15,020 nt of DNA from positions 1 through 15,020 of the forward strand of contig PKXI01000191.1 of NCBI GenBank assembly GCA_003133425.1. Reading direction: 5' to 3'. Shown piece after piece: positions 1 through 12,598 of this stretch. The first letter of the stretch is position 1. Every line of letters starts with the position of its first letter. The notes under the pieces were generated by a model. The model ran no database searches and was not told where the DNA came from. It was given only the letters and a program-made list of their open reading frames with translations. A program made the position numbers and the translations under genes. The stretch is from Acidobacteriaceae bacterium (GTDB lineage Bacteria > Acidobacteriota > Terriglobia > Terriglobales > Acidobacteriaceae).

Positions 1-3113
<3,113 letters not shown>

Positions 3114-3117
<4 letters not shown>

Positions 3118-5159
3118 ACTTCCTCCCGTTCCGTACCCATGTATTCGCTGGCAAGCGCCGTCTCAGCCAATGCGACTACCAGCGCGAAGAGCATTACGTA
3201 CCACCATAGGTTCACGGCTCGATTTTTTGCTTCAATGGGCGTTGCTGCTGATGGCTGCGCCGTACCGCCGCCGGAGCTTCCACTCCAAAGCTGTTGCACG
3301 TCGTGCGCCATCGGCCCCAGATCTGACTCCCGCCGATCGGGGTTTACGCCGATGACAGCATCGCGTCCGTTCGCAAATCGAATTTGATAGAAGCCGGCTC
3401 GTTGCAGGCGAATAGACTGCGCCGTCCGCGCATCGCTCAGCGAAAGCGGCCTTCGCCCATCGGGGTCGATCACCTCTACGCTCCCGGCCGATCCCGGCGG
3501 TTCGACGCCTGCGCGCAATTGCACAAATGAATCCACCAACCTCGAGCCGCTAAGCCACTCGCTGCCTGAAAGATATCGGGCCGTCCGGTCAACGAACGCT
3601 ACGAATACCGGATGCAGAGGTAGATCGTTGGTCAGGTTTTCAAGTCCCGATGCCAGTAGCAACACGTGGCCTTCGCCAATTTGTTTGTCGAGCAGCAGAG
3701 GCGTGCCGTCCGTCAGACGCGCCGCAACGCGCGCTTGCGCTGGATCGACCACCAATGCGAAGAAGACCTTCACCTCGGCCCAGCCGCCGTTGTCGCGCCC
3801 TGGCTGTTCCTGCGCAAGTGGTGGATAACTGAAGTCCACTTGACCCAACGTTGCCACAGCGCCGGTGCGCGCATAGTCATGCGCGTCCCTCGTATTGCCA
3901 CCCCATAGGGGAATCTGTGCATGGTGTGCTGCGGATGTCCCAAGTGCGATGAAAACGCTGCCGCCCTTCGTGACATACTGCGCCAGCGTGTGCTCAAAGA
4001 TCGATGGCAGTGTCACGGTGTCCGACAGCACCACAAAAGCAAACTTTGACGGATCTAGGTCTGTTGCTTGCTCTGCGGCCACCGATTGCAGCACGAACGA
4101 GGCTTGCGCCGCCGCACCGAGTGCGGCCTGAAAATAGACCGCCGATCGCGTATCGCCCGCCGCATGGACAAACAAAACCCGCTCCGGATCGGATCGCCGC
4201 ACCGTAAATACACTTGCGTCGTCAGCCGGGAAGGCGTCGCCTCCCTCGATCCGTACCTCGCATCGGTTGAAGCCATAACCCACGTTGAGCGGCGCAAACT
4301 CAACTGTCGCGCGACCGCCGGCTGGCACATTCACCTTCTTCGCCGCAATTGCTTTACGGTTCACCACCAGTGATACAGTCTTCGTCGCTTCCGGCGTCCC
4401 GAAGCCGGCCACGACCGCCACTACGCGTGATCTTTTCGGGTCCTTAGGATCGGACAATTCGGCCGGCGCGTCGACACTTTCGACCGTCCAGTTCGGTGGG
4501 GCCGCACCATTCATCGCGGGATGCAATAGCAGCGTCACAGTATTCGGTAGCACCATGTCAGCAAAGTTTGCCGGCATTGCGGTACGCTGCATGTCACTGA
4601 AGAGGTGAAGATCAATTGGCCCGTGCACAGTCTCGGTCAGCGTGCGGAGTGCGCGGCCCAACTCACCGAAGTTTGCGTGTCCATCGCCAGGCTGGACACT
4701 CTCCAGCGCCGCCCGCAATTGTGCGTCGTCTTCGATCGGCTGTGTCAACACTTCGAGTTGGCCTCCGAGAGCAATGATCTGAGCTTTTTGCGCATGCGGT
4801 TTTGCGGCCAGCAAATGGAGCGCCTGCTTCTTGGCATCAGTGAACCGCGTCCCAGCGCGCATGCTGAAGGAATTATCAAGCACAATCAATAACAGCCGCG
4901 CGTTCGTATCCGCAGCGGCCCGCCGCACAAACGGATTTGCAAACGCCAGTACGACCAGGAGCATGAGCGCAAAGCGCAGTGCGAACAGGATCAGATACCT
5001 GAGTCGGCGGTGCCGCGTGGAACTCTGCGTGCCACGCTCGAAGAACATCAGCGAGCTGACTGGCCGCGGCGTGGTCACGTGCTTCCGCAACAAATGCACA
5101 AAGACAGGCGCGCCCAGCGCCGCCAGACCGCCAAGGAACCATGGAGCTAAAAAGCCCAT
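3114..5159 (-). CDS. BatA-like membrane protein with a von Willebrand factor A domain
   Basis: This 681-residue protein begins with the BatA-type N-terminus: a hydrophobic helix (7-23), the VHLLRK turn, a conserved basic/PR segment, and a second membrane helix (55-75). A VWA domain follows, with the metal-ion-dependent adhesion motif DxSxS intact (D95, S97, S99 in LDNSFSM). The long middle is beta-rich with a GATase-like stretch, and a C-terminal membrane helix lies near 651-670. The protein probably sits in the inner membrane with the VWA domain as a metal-dependent protein-binding module, a typical partner of MoxR ATPases. Its start overlaps the DUF58 stop as TGATG and its stop overlaps the next start as ATGA, so the three are likely translated together. 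The general family is well supported; the substrate is unknown. Confidence 0.88.
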
Positions 5160-6046
5160 CAGTTACCTGCCTGCCGCAGCGTAAGATATTCGCGCAGCGC
5201 CGAATCGAGAGGTTGATTGGTAACGAGCAGCTGATAATCCATTCCGGCCGCCCGGGTGCGCGAACGAAGGTCTTCGATATGCGCATCGACCTTTGCGCGA
5301 TAAGTGGTCTTGACGTATTCGGGGATCACTTCGATCTTTCGATCGGTCTCCAGATCAACCAGGATCGAAGATCCCTTCATCACCGGCCGTATCTCCTGCG
5401 GATCGAGAACATGAAACAGCACTACCTCGTGCCCGTGGAATCGCAGTGGTGCGATGGTGCGCACAATAGTTTCAGGATCCTCGAAGAAATCGGAAATCAC
5501 GATCGCAATTCCGCGCCGGTGGAGGAAATTCTGAAAGTGCAACAGGGGCTTGGCAAAATCCGTGCGCGCCCGCGGCTCCGCGCTCTCAAGACCAGCGAAG
5601 AGACGCGCAAGCTGGCCCGGCCGCGTGGATGGCCGGACGTACTCGCGCACCTCGTCGTCGAAGACAATCAGTCCCGCCGCATCGCGCTGGTTACGGATGG
5701 CAAGATAAAAAAGTGATGCCGCGATGTAGCGCGCGTAGTCCATCTTCATCGGCGGTCCGGAGGTGTACTGCATCGAGTTGCTCGCATCCAGCAGAACCGT
5801 GAGTTGGCTGTTAGTCTCGCCGCGATAGCGTTTCAGGTAGCAGCGTTCGGTTCGTGCGAACAGGTTCCAGTCCACGTGACGAAGGTCGTCTCCCGGTGTG
5901 TAGGCGCGGTACTCCGCAAACTCTTGGCTGAAGCCGAAATCCGGAGAGCGGTGCAGACCGGCAACGAAACCGTCCACTACCGTTTTTGCCAGCAGGTCCA
6001 GCGAGGAGATCCCGGCTAACACATTGGGATCGAGGAACCGCTGCAT
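5159..6046 (-). CDS. DUF58 family protein (VWA-like), partner of MoxR
   Basis: The 295-residue protein has no signal peptide or membrane helix and is probably cytosolic. It carries the DUF58 signature region at 46-74 (YRAYTPGDDLRHVDWN, then RTERCYLKRY) followed by a VWA-type metal site with DxSxS intact (D87, S89, S91 in LLDASNSM). DUF58 proteins are usually encoded next to MoxR ATPases and are thought to act as their adaptor or substrate-binding partner. Here the start ATG overlaps the MoxR stop (TGATG) and is preceded by a strong Shine-Dalgarno sequence, AAGGAG, five bases upstream. The stop likewise overlaps the BatA-like start. The length is usual for the short, membrane-free DUF58 proteins. 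Confidence 0.92.
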   Translation of the reverse strand: MQRFLDPNVLAGISSLDLLAKTVVDGFVAGLHRSPDFGFSQEFAEYRAYTPGDDLRHVDWNLFARTERCYLKRYRGETNSQLTVLLDASNSMQYTSGPPMKMDYARYIAASLFYLAIRNQRDAAGLIVFDDEVREYVRPSTRPGQLARLFAGLESAEPRARTDFAKPLLHFQNFLHRRGIAIVISDFFEDPETIVRTIAPLRFHGHEVVLFHVLDPQEIRPVMKGSSILVDLETDRKIEVIPEYVKTTYRAKVDAHIEDLRSRTRAAGMDYQLLVTNQPLDSALREYLTLRQAGN

Positions 6047-7074
6047 CAGGTCTCCTTTGGACGCGGCACATGCGCGATGAGCCGGTTAAGAATTTCGTCC
6101 GTGTCGATCCGGTCTGACTCGGCGTGGAAGTTCAGCAGAACGCGATGCCGCAGCACCGGCACAGCCAATGAAGTAATGTCGTCGTAGGCGACGTGGTAGC
6201 GCTTATGCGAGAGCGCCCGCGCCTTGGCGGCCAGCACAATGAACTGCGCCGCTCGGACGCTGGCCCCATAATTCGTATATTTCTTGACGAAGTCGGGCGC
6301 GTTTTCACTCTTGGGCCGCGTTGCGCGCACCAGGGCTACGACGTAGCGCGAGAGCGTCTCCGCAATGGGCACCATGCGCACGAGTTGTTGAAAGTCGAGA
6401 AGATCTTCGGCCGATGTCACGGGCTGCACGTTCGTCACGCGATTCGCCGTCGTCCGGTCGATCACCTTCAGTTCATCTTCGGCATTCAGGTCGCCGAGGA
6501 CCGCGTTGAACAGGAAGCGGTCCAACTGTGCCTCCGGCAAAGGATACGTCCCTTCGAGTTCGATGGGGTTCTGCGTAGCGAGCACAAAAAACGGCGCCGG
6601 CAGCAGGTAATTATTTCCACGCACAGTACACGAGTGCTCCTGCATCGCCTCAAGCAGCGCGGATTGTGTCTTCGGAGGCGTGCGGTTTATTTCATCAGCC
6701 AGCAGAATGTTGCCGAAGATCGGACCTTCTACGAAGGTCCATTTGCGATGGCCGGTAGTCAGATCCTCTTCGATAATGTCGGTTCCTGTGATGTCGGATG
6801 GCATCAGGTCGGGCGTGAACTGGATGCGCCGAAACTGCAAGCCGAGCGCATCGGCAATGGTGCGCACCATAAGCGTCTTCGCGGTGCCGGGCATTCCCGT
6901 CATGAGGCAATGGCCGCCGACGAAGATGGCTATCAGGATCTGGTCCAACACATCTTCCTGGCCCACGATCACCTCGCGCACCTGCTTCAGGATTTCCTCG
7001 CGCACAACGTGAAAGCGCTCTATGCGCTGCTGAAGCTGCGCTGCGTCTTCATTCAATCCGACAAGGGATACCAT
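6046..7074 (-). CDS. moxR: MoxR family AAA+ ATPase
   Basis: This 342-residue AAA+ ATPase is complete for the MoxR family. It has Walker A GMPGTAKT (60-67), Walker B ILLADE (123-128), the NRTPPKTQSALLEAMQE segment, sensor-1 region ATQNP (166-170) and the EAQLDRF motif (181-187). MoxR ATPases form hexameric rings that use ATP to remodel proteins with VWA partners; the adjacent DUF58 and BatA-like genes are such partners. Two start codons stand side by side, TTG at 7077 and ATG at 7074. I chose ATG because the Shine-Dalgarno sequence AAAGGAA lies six bases before it and only three before TTG. The preceding gene ends at 7090, 15 bases upstream. Cytosolic; target protein unknown. Confidence 0.95.
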   Translation of the reverse strand: MVSLVGLNEDAAQLQQRIERFHVVREEILKQVREVIVGQEDVLDQILIAIFVGGHCLMTGMPGTAKTLMVRTIADALGLQFRRIQFTPDLMPSDITGTDIIEEDLTTGHRKWTFVEGPIFGNILLADEINRTPPKTQSALLEAMQEHSCTVRGNNYLLPAPFFVLATQNPIELEGTYPLPEAQLDRFLFNAVLGDLNAEDELKVIDRTTANRVTNVQPVTSAEDLLDFQQLVRMVPIAETLSRYVVALVRATRPKSENAPDFVKKYTNYGASVRAAQFIVLAAKARALSHKRYHVAYDDITSLAVPVLRHRVLLNFHAESDRIDTDEILNRLIAHVPRPKET

Positions 7075-7089
7075 CAAGTTCCTTTCTGT

Positions 7090-9306
7090 TCAGTTTGGTT
7101 TGGCTGGTGTTTCTTGCAATTCGAGCAGTAGCTTTTGCGCCGGACGGTAGCCAGGCGCCGTTTCAAGCGCAGCCAGCACACTGTCCTCCGCCTTGTCTCT
7201 TTGTCCCGCGACGAAATACGCCTGCGCCAGGCTGAAATCCGCGCCCGCCTTGTCCAATGGATTCGAAGCCACAAGGACGTTGTATTCGCGAATCGCGCCT
7301 TCGTACTGTTTCTGCGCGTAGAGCAGATCACCCAGCCGCCGATGCAGATCTCCATCCTTGACCGGGTAGATGTAATTCAGACGCGCGAGCGTTTCTGCCG
7401 CTTCTTCCCGCTCTCCGGCAGCGGCTTCGAGTTCAGCCAGGCGCTTGAGCATATCCGGCATTTGTCCGCCCGCGTGTTCGTAGGCGGTTAGAATCGCAGC
7501 CTCGGACCTGGCATCGCCCATTGCCCGGTCCGCGTTGGCGATCATCTCGTAGGCGCTTGCATTATTGATGTACTCGGGATACATCGCCAACACCGCAGGT
7601 CCCTGTTGCAAGACGGTGGTGTATTGCTTTTGTTGCATAGCGGCAACAAGCGCCTTCAGCTTCTCTTTCCATTCGTCGAAGTGCGTCGCCTCAACGCCAT
7701 ATATTTGGTCGATCCATGCGAGATACTGCTTGTCGAATTCCTCCGCTGAGAGCCCGAGAACCTGCTCGATTACTTGCGGCGTGGTCTGTAATCGCGCGTA
7801 CGAGTGAACCATATCAAGCAGCTTGTCCTCGCCCCATTTTGCCTTCACGAAGTCGCAGATGCTTCCGGCCTGAAAGTAGGAGACGATCACCTGGGAAGGG
7901 TACTCAGAGAACACAAAGCCGCGATCGAGCCTGGTCACCGGTAGCAGTTTTTTGTCGCGGATGGCGACCATCACCTCTGGAGTCACTCGGTTTCTCCACT
8001 CAGGCGAGCGCTCGCCCTCCTCGTGGACAGCCAGACCCTCAGTGAACCAGCGCGGCACGCGATGATTGGTGGCCGTGAGAATGAATACGTGGCTCATCTC
8101 ATGCCACAGCGTGGCGCCCCAATTGAAGTCTCCGGGCTGGCGCGCAGAAGGGCTATCCATTGCCACCACTTCACCGAAGGTCACCCCCAGGGCGCCCAGT
8201 CCCGGCATGCCCATCGTGCGCACCGCAAAGTCCTCGTGGTTCGGATAGACTTCAACCTGCACCGGACCGGGAAGCGTCATGCGGTACTTCTTCTCATAGG
8301 TGGCCAGGATCGTGTGGAGTTCGGATTGCATGTAGGGCAACAGCTGTGCGGTCTCTGACTTGTTCAACTTCAGAACAGTCGTGCCGTCGCGAATGGTATT
8401 GAAGTCTTTATAGCTGTCGAGCAGACGCAGGCTGTTTACCGTCGCAGCGTCGCGAAAATCGTTGTTGTAGCTCAGCTCGAGCTCTTTGTACGGTTCATCT
8501 TCCTTGCCCAATCGCATGAGATCAATGCCAAGAGCCGAATGCGCCGCCCAGAGACGCGGGTCGGCTTCGATTGCCTTGCGATAGTACGTGACGGCGTCCT
8601 CGTAGCGGTAGTGAAGCTCAAGTTGGCGCGCCACGCGGGCATAAGCCTCGCCATAGCCAGGCCCCTGGCCGGAAGTGAGGTCGCGGATCTTTGCAAACCA
8701 TGCATCGGGAGAGCGATCGGCGATAAGCTCCACGCCTGCGTGAATTGCCATTGCATCGAGCGCATCGTTCTCGAGCGCGATAGCCTTATCGGCTTCGGTC
8801 ACGGCTGTATCGCGATCGTCGTTTGTGAGCGCGAGATCGGCCATCAACTCGTGCGCCTCTGCCAGCTTCGGGTTGAGCCCGGTAGCTTTCGCTAAATACT
8901 CGGCGGCCTGGCCCTCGAATCCATCTGCGGAGACAATGGCGAGCCCGACATATGCTTCGGCGTTTGTTGGATCCTTCTCGAGCGCTTCATGGAAGAGATT
9001 GGCTGCGTCAGTATCGTTGAAGCGCTCGTGAAGCAACATCCCCCATCGCACTTTGTAGAGCGCTTTGCTGGCCTCAGACTGCGTGGCGAGACGAAACTGC
9101 TCGTTCGCCTGCGTCCATTGTTCGAGCCCCCAAAAGCCCTCCGCGCGTTCGTATGCGCCCGAGTTTCGTGTGAGCGCATCGAAGCAGGCCTGCGCTTCGG
9201 CACGATGCCCATGTTTCCGCAATGCCCAGCAATCCGACGGCGCAGCGGCACGAGCAAGTGCAGCGCACATCATCACCAAGGCCAGAATGGGAGTGGTATA
9301 CCTCAT
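7090..9306 (-). CDS. Secreted TPR-repeat protein with a gluzincin metallopeptidase domain (peptidase MA-like)
   Basis: The 738-residue protein has a signal peptide (residues 1-21, cleaved after ALARA) and an N-terminal array of TPR-like helical repeats (about 30-300). A zinc-peptidase domain contains HEMSH (H402, E403, H406). The downstream E423 in WFTEGLAVHEE fits the third zinc ligand of gluzincins. A second TPR block fills about 560-735. The layout fits the peptidase MA / DUF1570 type. It is probably periplasmic, with the TPRs presenting a protein partner to the peptidase. The start overlaps the previous stop as ATGA and has GGGGAG about eight bases upstream. All three zinc-site residues are present, so activity is plausible, unlike the protease-like gene just before it. 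The substrate is unknown. Confidence 0.9.
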   Translation of the reverse strand: MRYTTPILALVMMCAALARAAAPSDCWALRKHGHRAEAQACFDALTRNSGAYERAEGFWGLEQWTQANEQFRLATQSEASKALYKVRWGMLLHERFNDTDAANLFHEALEKDPTNAEAYVGLAIVSADGFEGQAAEYLAKATGLNPKLAEAHELMADLALTNDDRDTAVTEADKAIALENDALDAMAIHAGVELIADRSPDAWFAKIRDLTSGQGPGYGEAYARVARQLELHYRYEDAVTYYRKAIEADPRLWAAHSALGIDLMRLGKEDEPYKELELSYNNDFRDAATVNSLRLLDSYKDFNTIRDGTTVLKLNKSETAQLLPYMQSELHTILATYEKKYRMTLPGPVQVEVYPNHEDFAVRTMGMPGLGALGVTFGEVVAMDSPSARQPGDFNWGATLWHEMSHVFILTATNHRVPRWFTEGLAVHEEGERSPEWRNRVTPEVMVAIRDKKLLPVTRLDRGFVFSEYPSQVIVSYFQAGSICDFVKAKWGEDKLLDMVHSYARLQTTPQVIEQVLGLSAEEFDKQYLAWIDQIYGVEATHFDEWKEKLKALVAAMQQKQYTTVLQQGPAVLAMYPEYINNASAYEMIANADRAMGDARSEAAILTAYEHAGGQMPDMLKRLAELEAAAGEREEAAETLARLNYIYPVKDGDLHRRLGDLLYAQKQYEGAIREYNVLVASNPLDKAGADFSLAQAYFVAGQRDKAEDSVLAALETAPGYRPAQKLLLELQETPAKPN

Positions 9307-10238
9307 TTGTCCAACTCCCCCTGCACTTTCGCAAGCTCCACCAACGCATCGGTCAGTTGCTTCTTGTAGTCCGCGGGATCCATTGCTGCTTTCTGATACT
9401 TCAGCGAGTCGATCTTCTGCTCCAGCGTGTCTTTCTGCTCGAGCAGCGCGCGCTTGGCCGGGTCGTTGGCCGCCTGCCGGCTTGCGCCCAGGCGCAGCAG
9501 TGTAAAGCTCGAAAGGAACATTCCTTGCCCGTTTCCTGCCGCGCCCACCGGTTCACCAGAACCCACATCGACGAAAACGGAATGCTCGGTCGCAAGCCGT
9601 TTCTGCGAGTCGTAAAACTCCGCGGTCTTTTTTGCGGCGTAGGTGAAGGCCTCCATGGCACTGATAGAGTCGCTCTTGTCTGTATCTGCGGAAGGGTCCT
9701 GGAAGGCATCCACCCAGTAGCGCGCGAATACCGTTGCGTTCTTCTCCGTTCCCGATTTCGTGGCTGCAACGACGGCGCGCCCTGGCCGGATCAGAGCCTG
9801 GATTGCACCGCCGCTGGCGCTGGTCGTATCGACGACGAGCTGACGCCGTGCGGCGATGCGGTCGCACATCGCGGCGATTTCAGCAGCGGTCAAGTCCGGA
9901 CCGACGAGATTGAACTTGTACTCGGCGCCGTCAAAGGAGCCGTGGCCGATGAGGATGAGCGCGAAATCGTCGTCGGCTTTGGCGTCGCGCGCTATCATAC
10001 TCAGCGTCTCTCTGAGCTGGGCTGCCGTGGCGTGTGCGCCGGTCAACGAGTAGACTCGCGCCGCAGGGTCCGCGGCTTTGAATATTTTGTCCAGCTCATT
10101 CGCTGCTGCCGTGAAGCGCTGCTCGTAATCCGGCTCGCCGCCGAGTCCGGACACGATGACGTAATACGTCGCCGCGCGTGCCTGCACGGCGAGCGCGCAT
10201 ATCGCCGCCAGCAGAGCGCACAGGAGCTTTGGCTTCAT
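9303..10238 (-). CDS. Secreted C13/caspase-like (clan CD) protein, probably without protease activity, with an EF-hand-like loop
   Basis: The start at 10238 is preferred over an ATG ten codons upstream because it overlaps the preceding stop as ATGA and directly begins a clean signal peptide (MKPKLLCALLAAICALAVQARA). The 311-residue protein has a clan CD fold signature: LILIGHGS with H99 where the catalytic His belongs, then a hydrophobic strand ending LVVDTTSASGG (134-144). Active legumain or caspase-like enzymes have Cys in this second motif (as in D-A-C-x-S-G-G); here it is Thr/Ser, so peptidase activity is unlikely. Residues 185-196 (DTDKSDSISAME) match an EF-hand calcium loop at positions 1, 3, 5, 9 and 12. 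The C-terminus (about 264-311) is a likely coiled coil. It may be a structural or sensing partner of the periplasmic TPR peptidase. Confidence 0.82.
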   Translation of the reverse strand: MKPKLLCALLAAICALAVQARAATYYVIVSGLGGEPDYEQRFTAAANELDKIFKAADPAARVYSLTGAHATAAQLRETLSMIARDAKADDDFALILIGHGSFDGAEYKFNLVGPDLTAAEIAAMCDRIAARRQLVVDTTSASGGAIQALIRPGRAVVAATKSGTEKNATVFARYWVDAFQDPSADTDKSDSISAMEAFTYAAKKTAEFYDSQKRLATEHSVFVDVGSGEPVGAAGNGQGMFLSSFTLLRLGASRQAANDPAKRALLEQKDTLEQKIDSLKYQKAAMDPADYKKQLTDALVELAKVQGELDK

Positions 10239-12520
10239 AGCACACCCCACTTGCGGCGCAGCAGCCATTCAGCGATCGGCAGCCCGAGCAAGCACAGAAA
10301 CACGATCGGCATATTCCACAGTTCCTTGGTGCTGCGAACGGAGATGCCTGCTTCGGAGTACGAGATGTCCCGTGGCAGATTGTTCAGCTCCGAGGGCTTC
10401 CAGTAACGCCCGCCAGTCTCTGAAGCGAGCTGTCCCAACAGGCGCCGATTCTGCTCCGTATGAAAGTTTTCAGCGACCCCGTTTTCGCGCTGAAAAGTCA
10501 ATACGTCGCTCCCTAATGTCTGCGGTTGATTGCCCGCGGATTCTGCTGTGATCTCGGCGAGATATGGGCCCGGCTTTTCCGCGGTCCATTCCACCTGATA
10601 AAGGCCCGGCGTGTCCGCGGATGGCGCCATGTCGATCAACGCATTCACGCCCTCCGGCCCTACGATGTGAGCCGTCACATGTGCGTCCGGCGCGGGCTGG
10701 AATTGCCGATCGCGCACCTCGACTGTCAGTTGTACCTGTCCCTCATCCATCAGCTGGCGCGACGGCATCATAGCTGAAATGGGACCGGACGACTCGGCTA
10801 CCAGCCAGCGCAAAAGCTGCTGCCAGAACAGATCGTGCGATGGGTCGCCGAGCGCCTCGCTCATCTGCCAGCGCCATGTTCCGCCGGTTGCCAATATGGC
10901 CGTGCGGCCGTGGCCGTAGTTCTGGGTAACGAGCAGCGGCAGCTTGCGATGGCCCGCGTTCAGATCGGCCAGCACAACGGCGCCGGGCTTGGGTGAGCCG
11001 GCATCCTGATAGTCGGCAAGATAGGTAAGCCTCCTCCAGCGCTCGGTGTTCTTGTCCGGGTCGTCGAGCAGCCGGGTGATGGGCGAGTCCACGCCATCGG
11101 AGGTCAACTCCACAGTTGCCGGGTTGCGATGGAAACTGTGATTTCCCGCCGGCAAGAAGGTCGGCAACAGATCGTTCAGCGCAGACGCGCCCCAACTGCC
11201 ATCGCTCAATGATGAGCGCCCGCCCAGGAAGAGGATTCCGCCGCCGCGGCGATCCACGTATTCGCGCAGCAACTCCTGCTGCAGCGGCGTAAAGTAATCG
11301 GCGTCAACCGAACCGATGATGATGCCCGCATAACCGAAGAGATCTTCTGGCCGCACCGGAAAACCGCCGGCGAGTTCGCCCGGATCGCTGATGCCCTGGC
11401 GGTAGACCTTGTTTTCGCTGGTGCGCAGCATGGAAACCATCTGCACAGTCGGATCATCTTCTTCTGCGCGCCGGATAAACTTGTATTCCCATCGCGGTTC
11501 GCCTTCGACATATAGAATTCTGCGCTTCGCATCGCTGACCAGGATGGGACGCGTCACCGAGTTGTTGTTCAGGTCCTCTTCGCCGGCCAATGGTTCGACG
11601 CCGAATGTTAGGCTTTTCGCACCGGCTGCACCGATGGGAAAGAAAAGCGGCTCGGTCTGAATGTGTCCATCTTGAGCTAGCGTGATCTCGCGCTCAGCGA
11701 GTGTCTTGTCTGCGTCGCGCACGGTGAGCGTTGCTTTCTGGCCTGCATAGCCGTGCTGTATCAAGCTCACCGTCGTGGCGACACGCGCGTTGGCGATTGC
11801 ACTGGCCGCGATGCCGACGTCTTCAATCTCCACGTCGTGCGCGTGCTCCTCTTTGCCGAAGCCGATGGAGTGCACCGGCAGCCGGCGGTTCCGCAGGGCT
11901 TGCAGGGCATCGATTCCGATGCCAGAGCCGCCGATCCCTGCAGTGTTCTCGCCGCCATCACTTAGCAGCACAATGGCGCCTAATGGCAAGTCCGCAGTCT
12001 CCGTCGCAAGCTGCTTCAAGCCGTTGCCAATGTGCGTGGCCGATTCCGCCGGCGCAATCCGCTCCGGCCCATCCACACGAGTCAGTTCACTGCCAAGCCG
12101 ATAAACGCGCGTCTGAAAGCGCTTTTTCAACCCCGCAAGAAGGCCGCCATCAAGCGCTGCAAGTGCCGCGGCCTCGCGTGTGCTGCCTTCGCTGTCAGCA
12201 ATGCTCATGCTGCGTGAGTCGTCAACCACAACGGCGATGATGTTCTGCTGTGAACTTAATTCGCTCACCACCATCGCTGGCTGCCAGAGCAGTAGCAGGA
12301 TAAGCGCAACCTGCGCCGACTGCGTTCCCCAGATCGCCGAGGCGCGCCAGCTTTTCAGTTTGGGTGTGGCTTCGCGCAGTTTCCAACGAATCAGCAGCGC
12401 AAGTCCGCAGGCAGCCGCGACAATTAACACGAGCAGCAGCCATGCCGGCCACGTGCCGAGCAGCACGAAGCGCCCCTTGGTGAAGACCGGACTTGGATAC
12501 TTGAAGAGGAACTGAAACAT
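10235..12520 (-). CDS. Large membrane protein with VWA and GATase-like domains
   Basis: I chose ATG at 12520 (761 residues). The protein then begins MFQFLFKYP, which I recall as typical of this family, and the other in-frame ATG at 12568 sits one base after a hairpin that would bury its ribosome site. Two membrane helices (24-46, 66-86) are followed by a VWA domain with DxSxS intact (D100, S102, S104) and LLSDGGENT (185-193). Ig-like segments follow. The family motif ILYVEGEPRWEYKFIRR is at 335-351, a class-I GATase-like segment (about 396-455, GGGILFLGG) comes next, then TQNYGHGRTAILATGGTWRW, and a membrane helix near 737-755 at the C-terminus. I see no glutaminase Cys, so amidotransferase activity is not implied. 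It probably works in the inner membrane with the MoxR machine. Its stop overlaps the next start as ATGA. Confidence 0.88.
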   Translation of the reverse strand: MFQFLFKYPSPVFTKGRFVLLGTWPAWLLLVLIVAAACGLALLIRWKLREATPKLKSWRASAIWGTQSAQVALILLLLWQPAMVVSELSSQQNIIAVVVDDSRSMSIADSEGSTREAAALAALDGGLLAGLKKRFQTRVYRLGSELTRVDGPERIAPAESATHIGNGLKQLATETADLPLGAIVLLSDGGENTAGIGGSGIGIDALQALRNRRLPVHSIGFGKEEHAHDVEIEDVGIAASAIANARVATTVSLIQHGYAGQKATLTVRDADKTLAEREITLAQDGHIQTEPLFFPIGAAGAKSLTFGVEPLAGEEDLNNNSVTRPILVSDAKRRILYVEGEPRWEYKFIRRAEEDDPTVQMVSMLRTSENKVYRQGISDPGELAGGFPVRPEDLFGYAGIIIGSVDADYFTPLQQELLREYVDRRGGGILFLGGRSSLSDGSWGASALNDLLPTFLPAGNHSFHRNPATVELTSDGVDSPITRLLDDPDKNTERWRRLTYLADYQDAGSPKPGAVVLADLNAGHRKLPLLVTQNYGHGRTAILATGGTWRWQMSEALGDPSHDLFWQQLLRWLVAESSGPISAMMPSRQLMDEGQVQLTVEVRDRQFQPAPDAHVTAHIVGPEGVNALIDMAPSADTPGLYQVEWTAEKPGPYLAEITAESAGNQPQTLGSDVLTFQRENGVAENFHTEQNRRLLGQLASETGGRYWKPSELNNLPRDISYSEAGISVRSTKELWNMPIVFLCLLGLPIAEWLLRRKWGVL

Positions 12521-12569
12521 GTCCACTTCCAGTCCTGCATGAGCCTTCGTCGTCGCTGTTACAACCATA

Positions 12570-12583
12570 CCGCCTTGTGGCGG
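12570..12583 (-). other. Small intercistronic hairpin between the DUF4159 gene and the VWA/GATase-like gene
   Basis: The transcript reads CCGCC-ACAA-GGCGG, a perfect five-base-pair GC stem with a four-base loop. It lies 15 bases after the DUF4159 stop and one base before an ATG at 12568. No run of U follows, so it is not a standard intrinsic terminator. It could stabilise the upstream or downstream message or lower expression between the first gene and the rest. It also makes initiation at 12568 unlikely, since that ribosome site would be in the stem. Confidence 0.45.
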
Positions 12584-12598
12584 AGTTTGAGCGCGGGA

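Noticed and set aside
6193..7131. Plus-strand open frame of 312 codons opposite moxR
   Set aside because: MoxR on the minus strand carries all AAA+ motifs; this is its antisense shadow.
9222..10406. Long plus-strand open frame of 394 codons
   Set aside because: It lies wholly opposite the C13-like gene and its neighbours, which have signal peptides, motifs and coupled starts. Its protein shows no recognisable domain and is rich in Arg, His and Cys, as expected from antisense reading of GC-rich genes.
12570..12583. Hairpin considered as an intrinsic terminator
   Set aside because: The stem is only five base pairs and no U run follows on the transcript, so termination is not supported.
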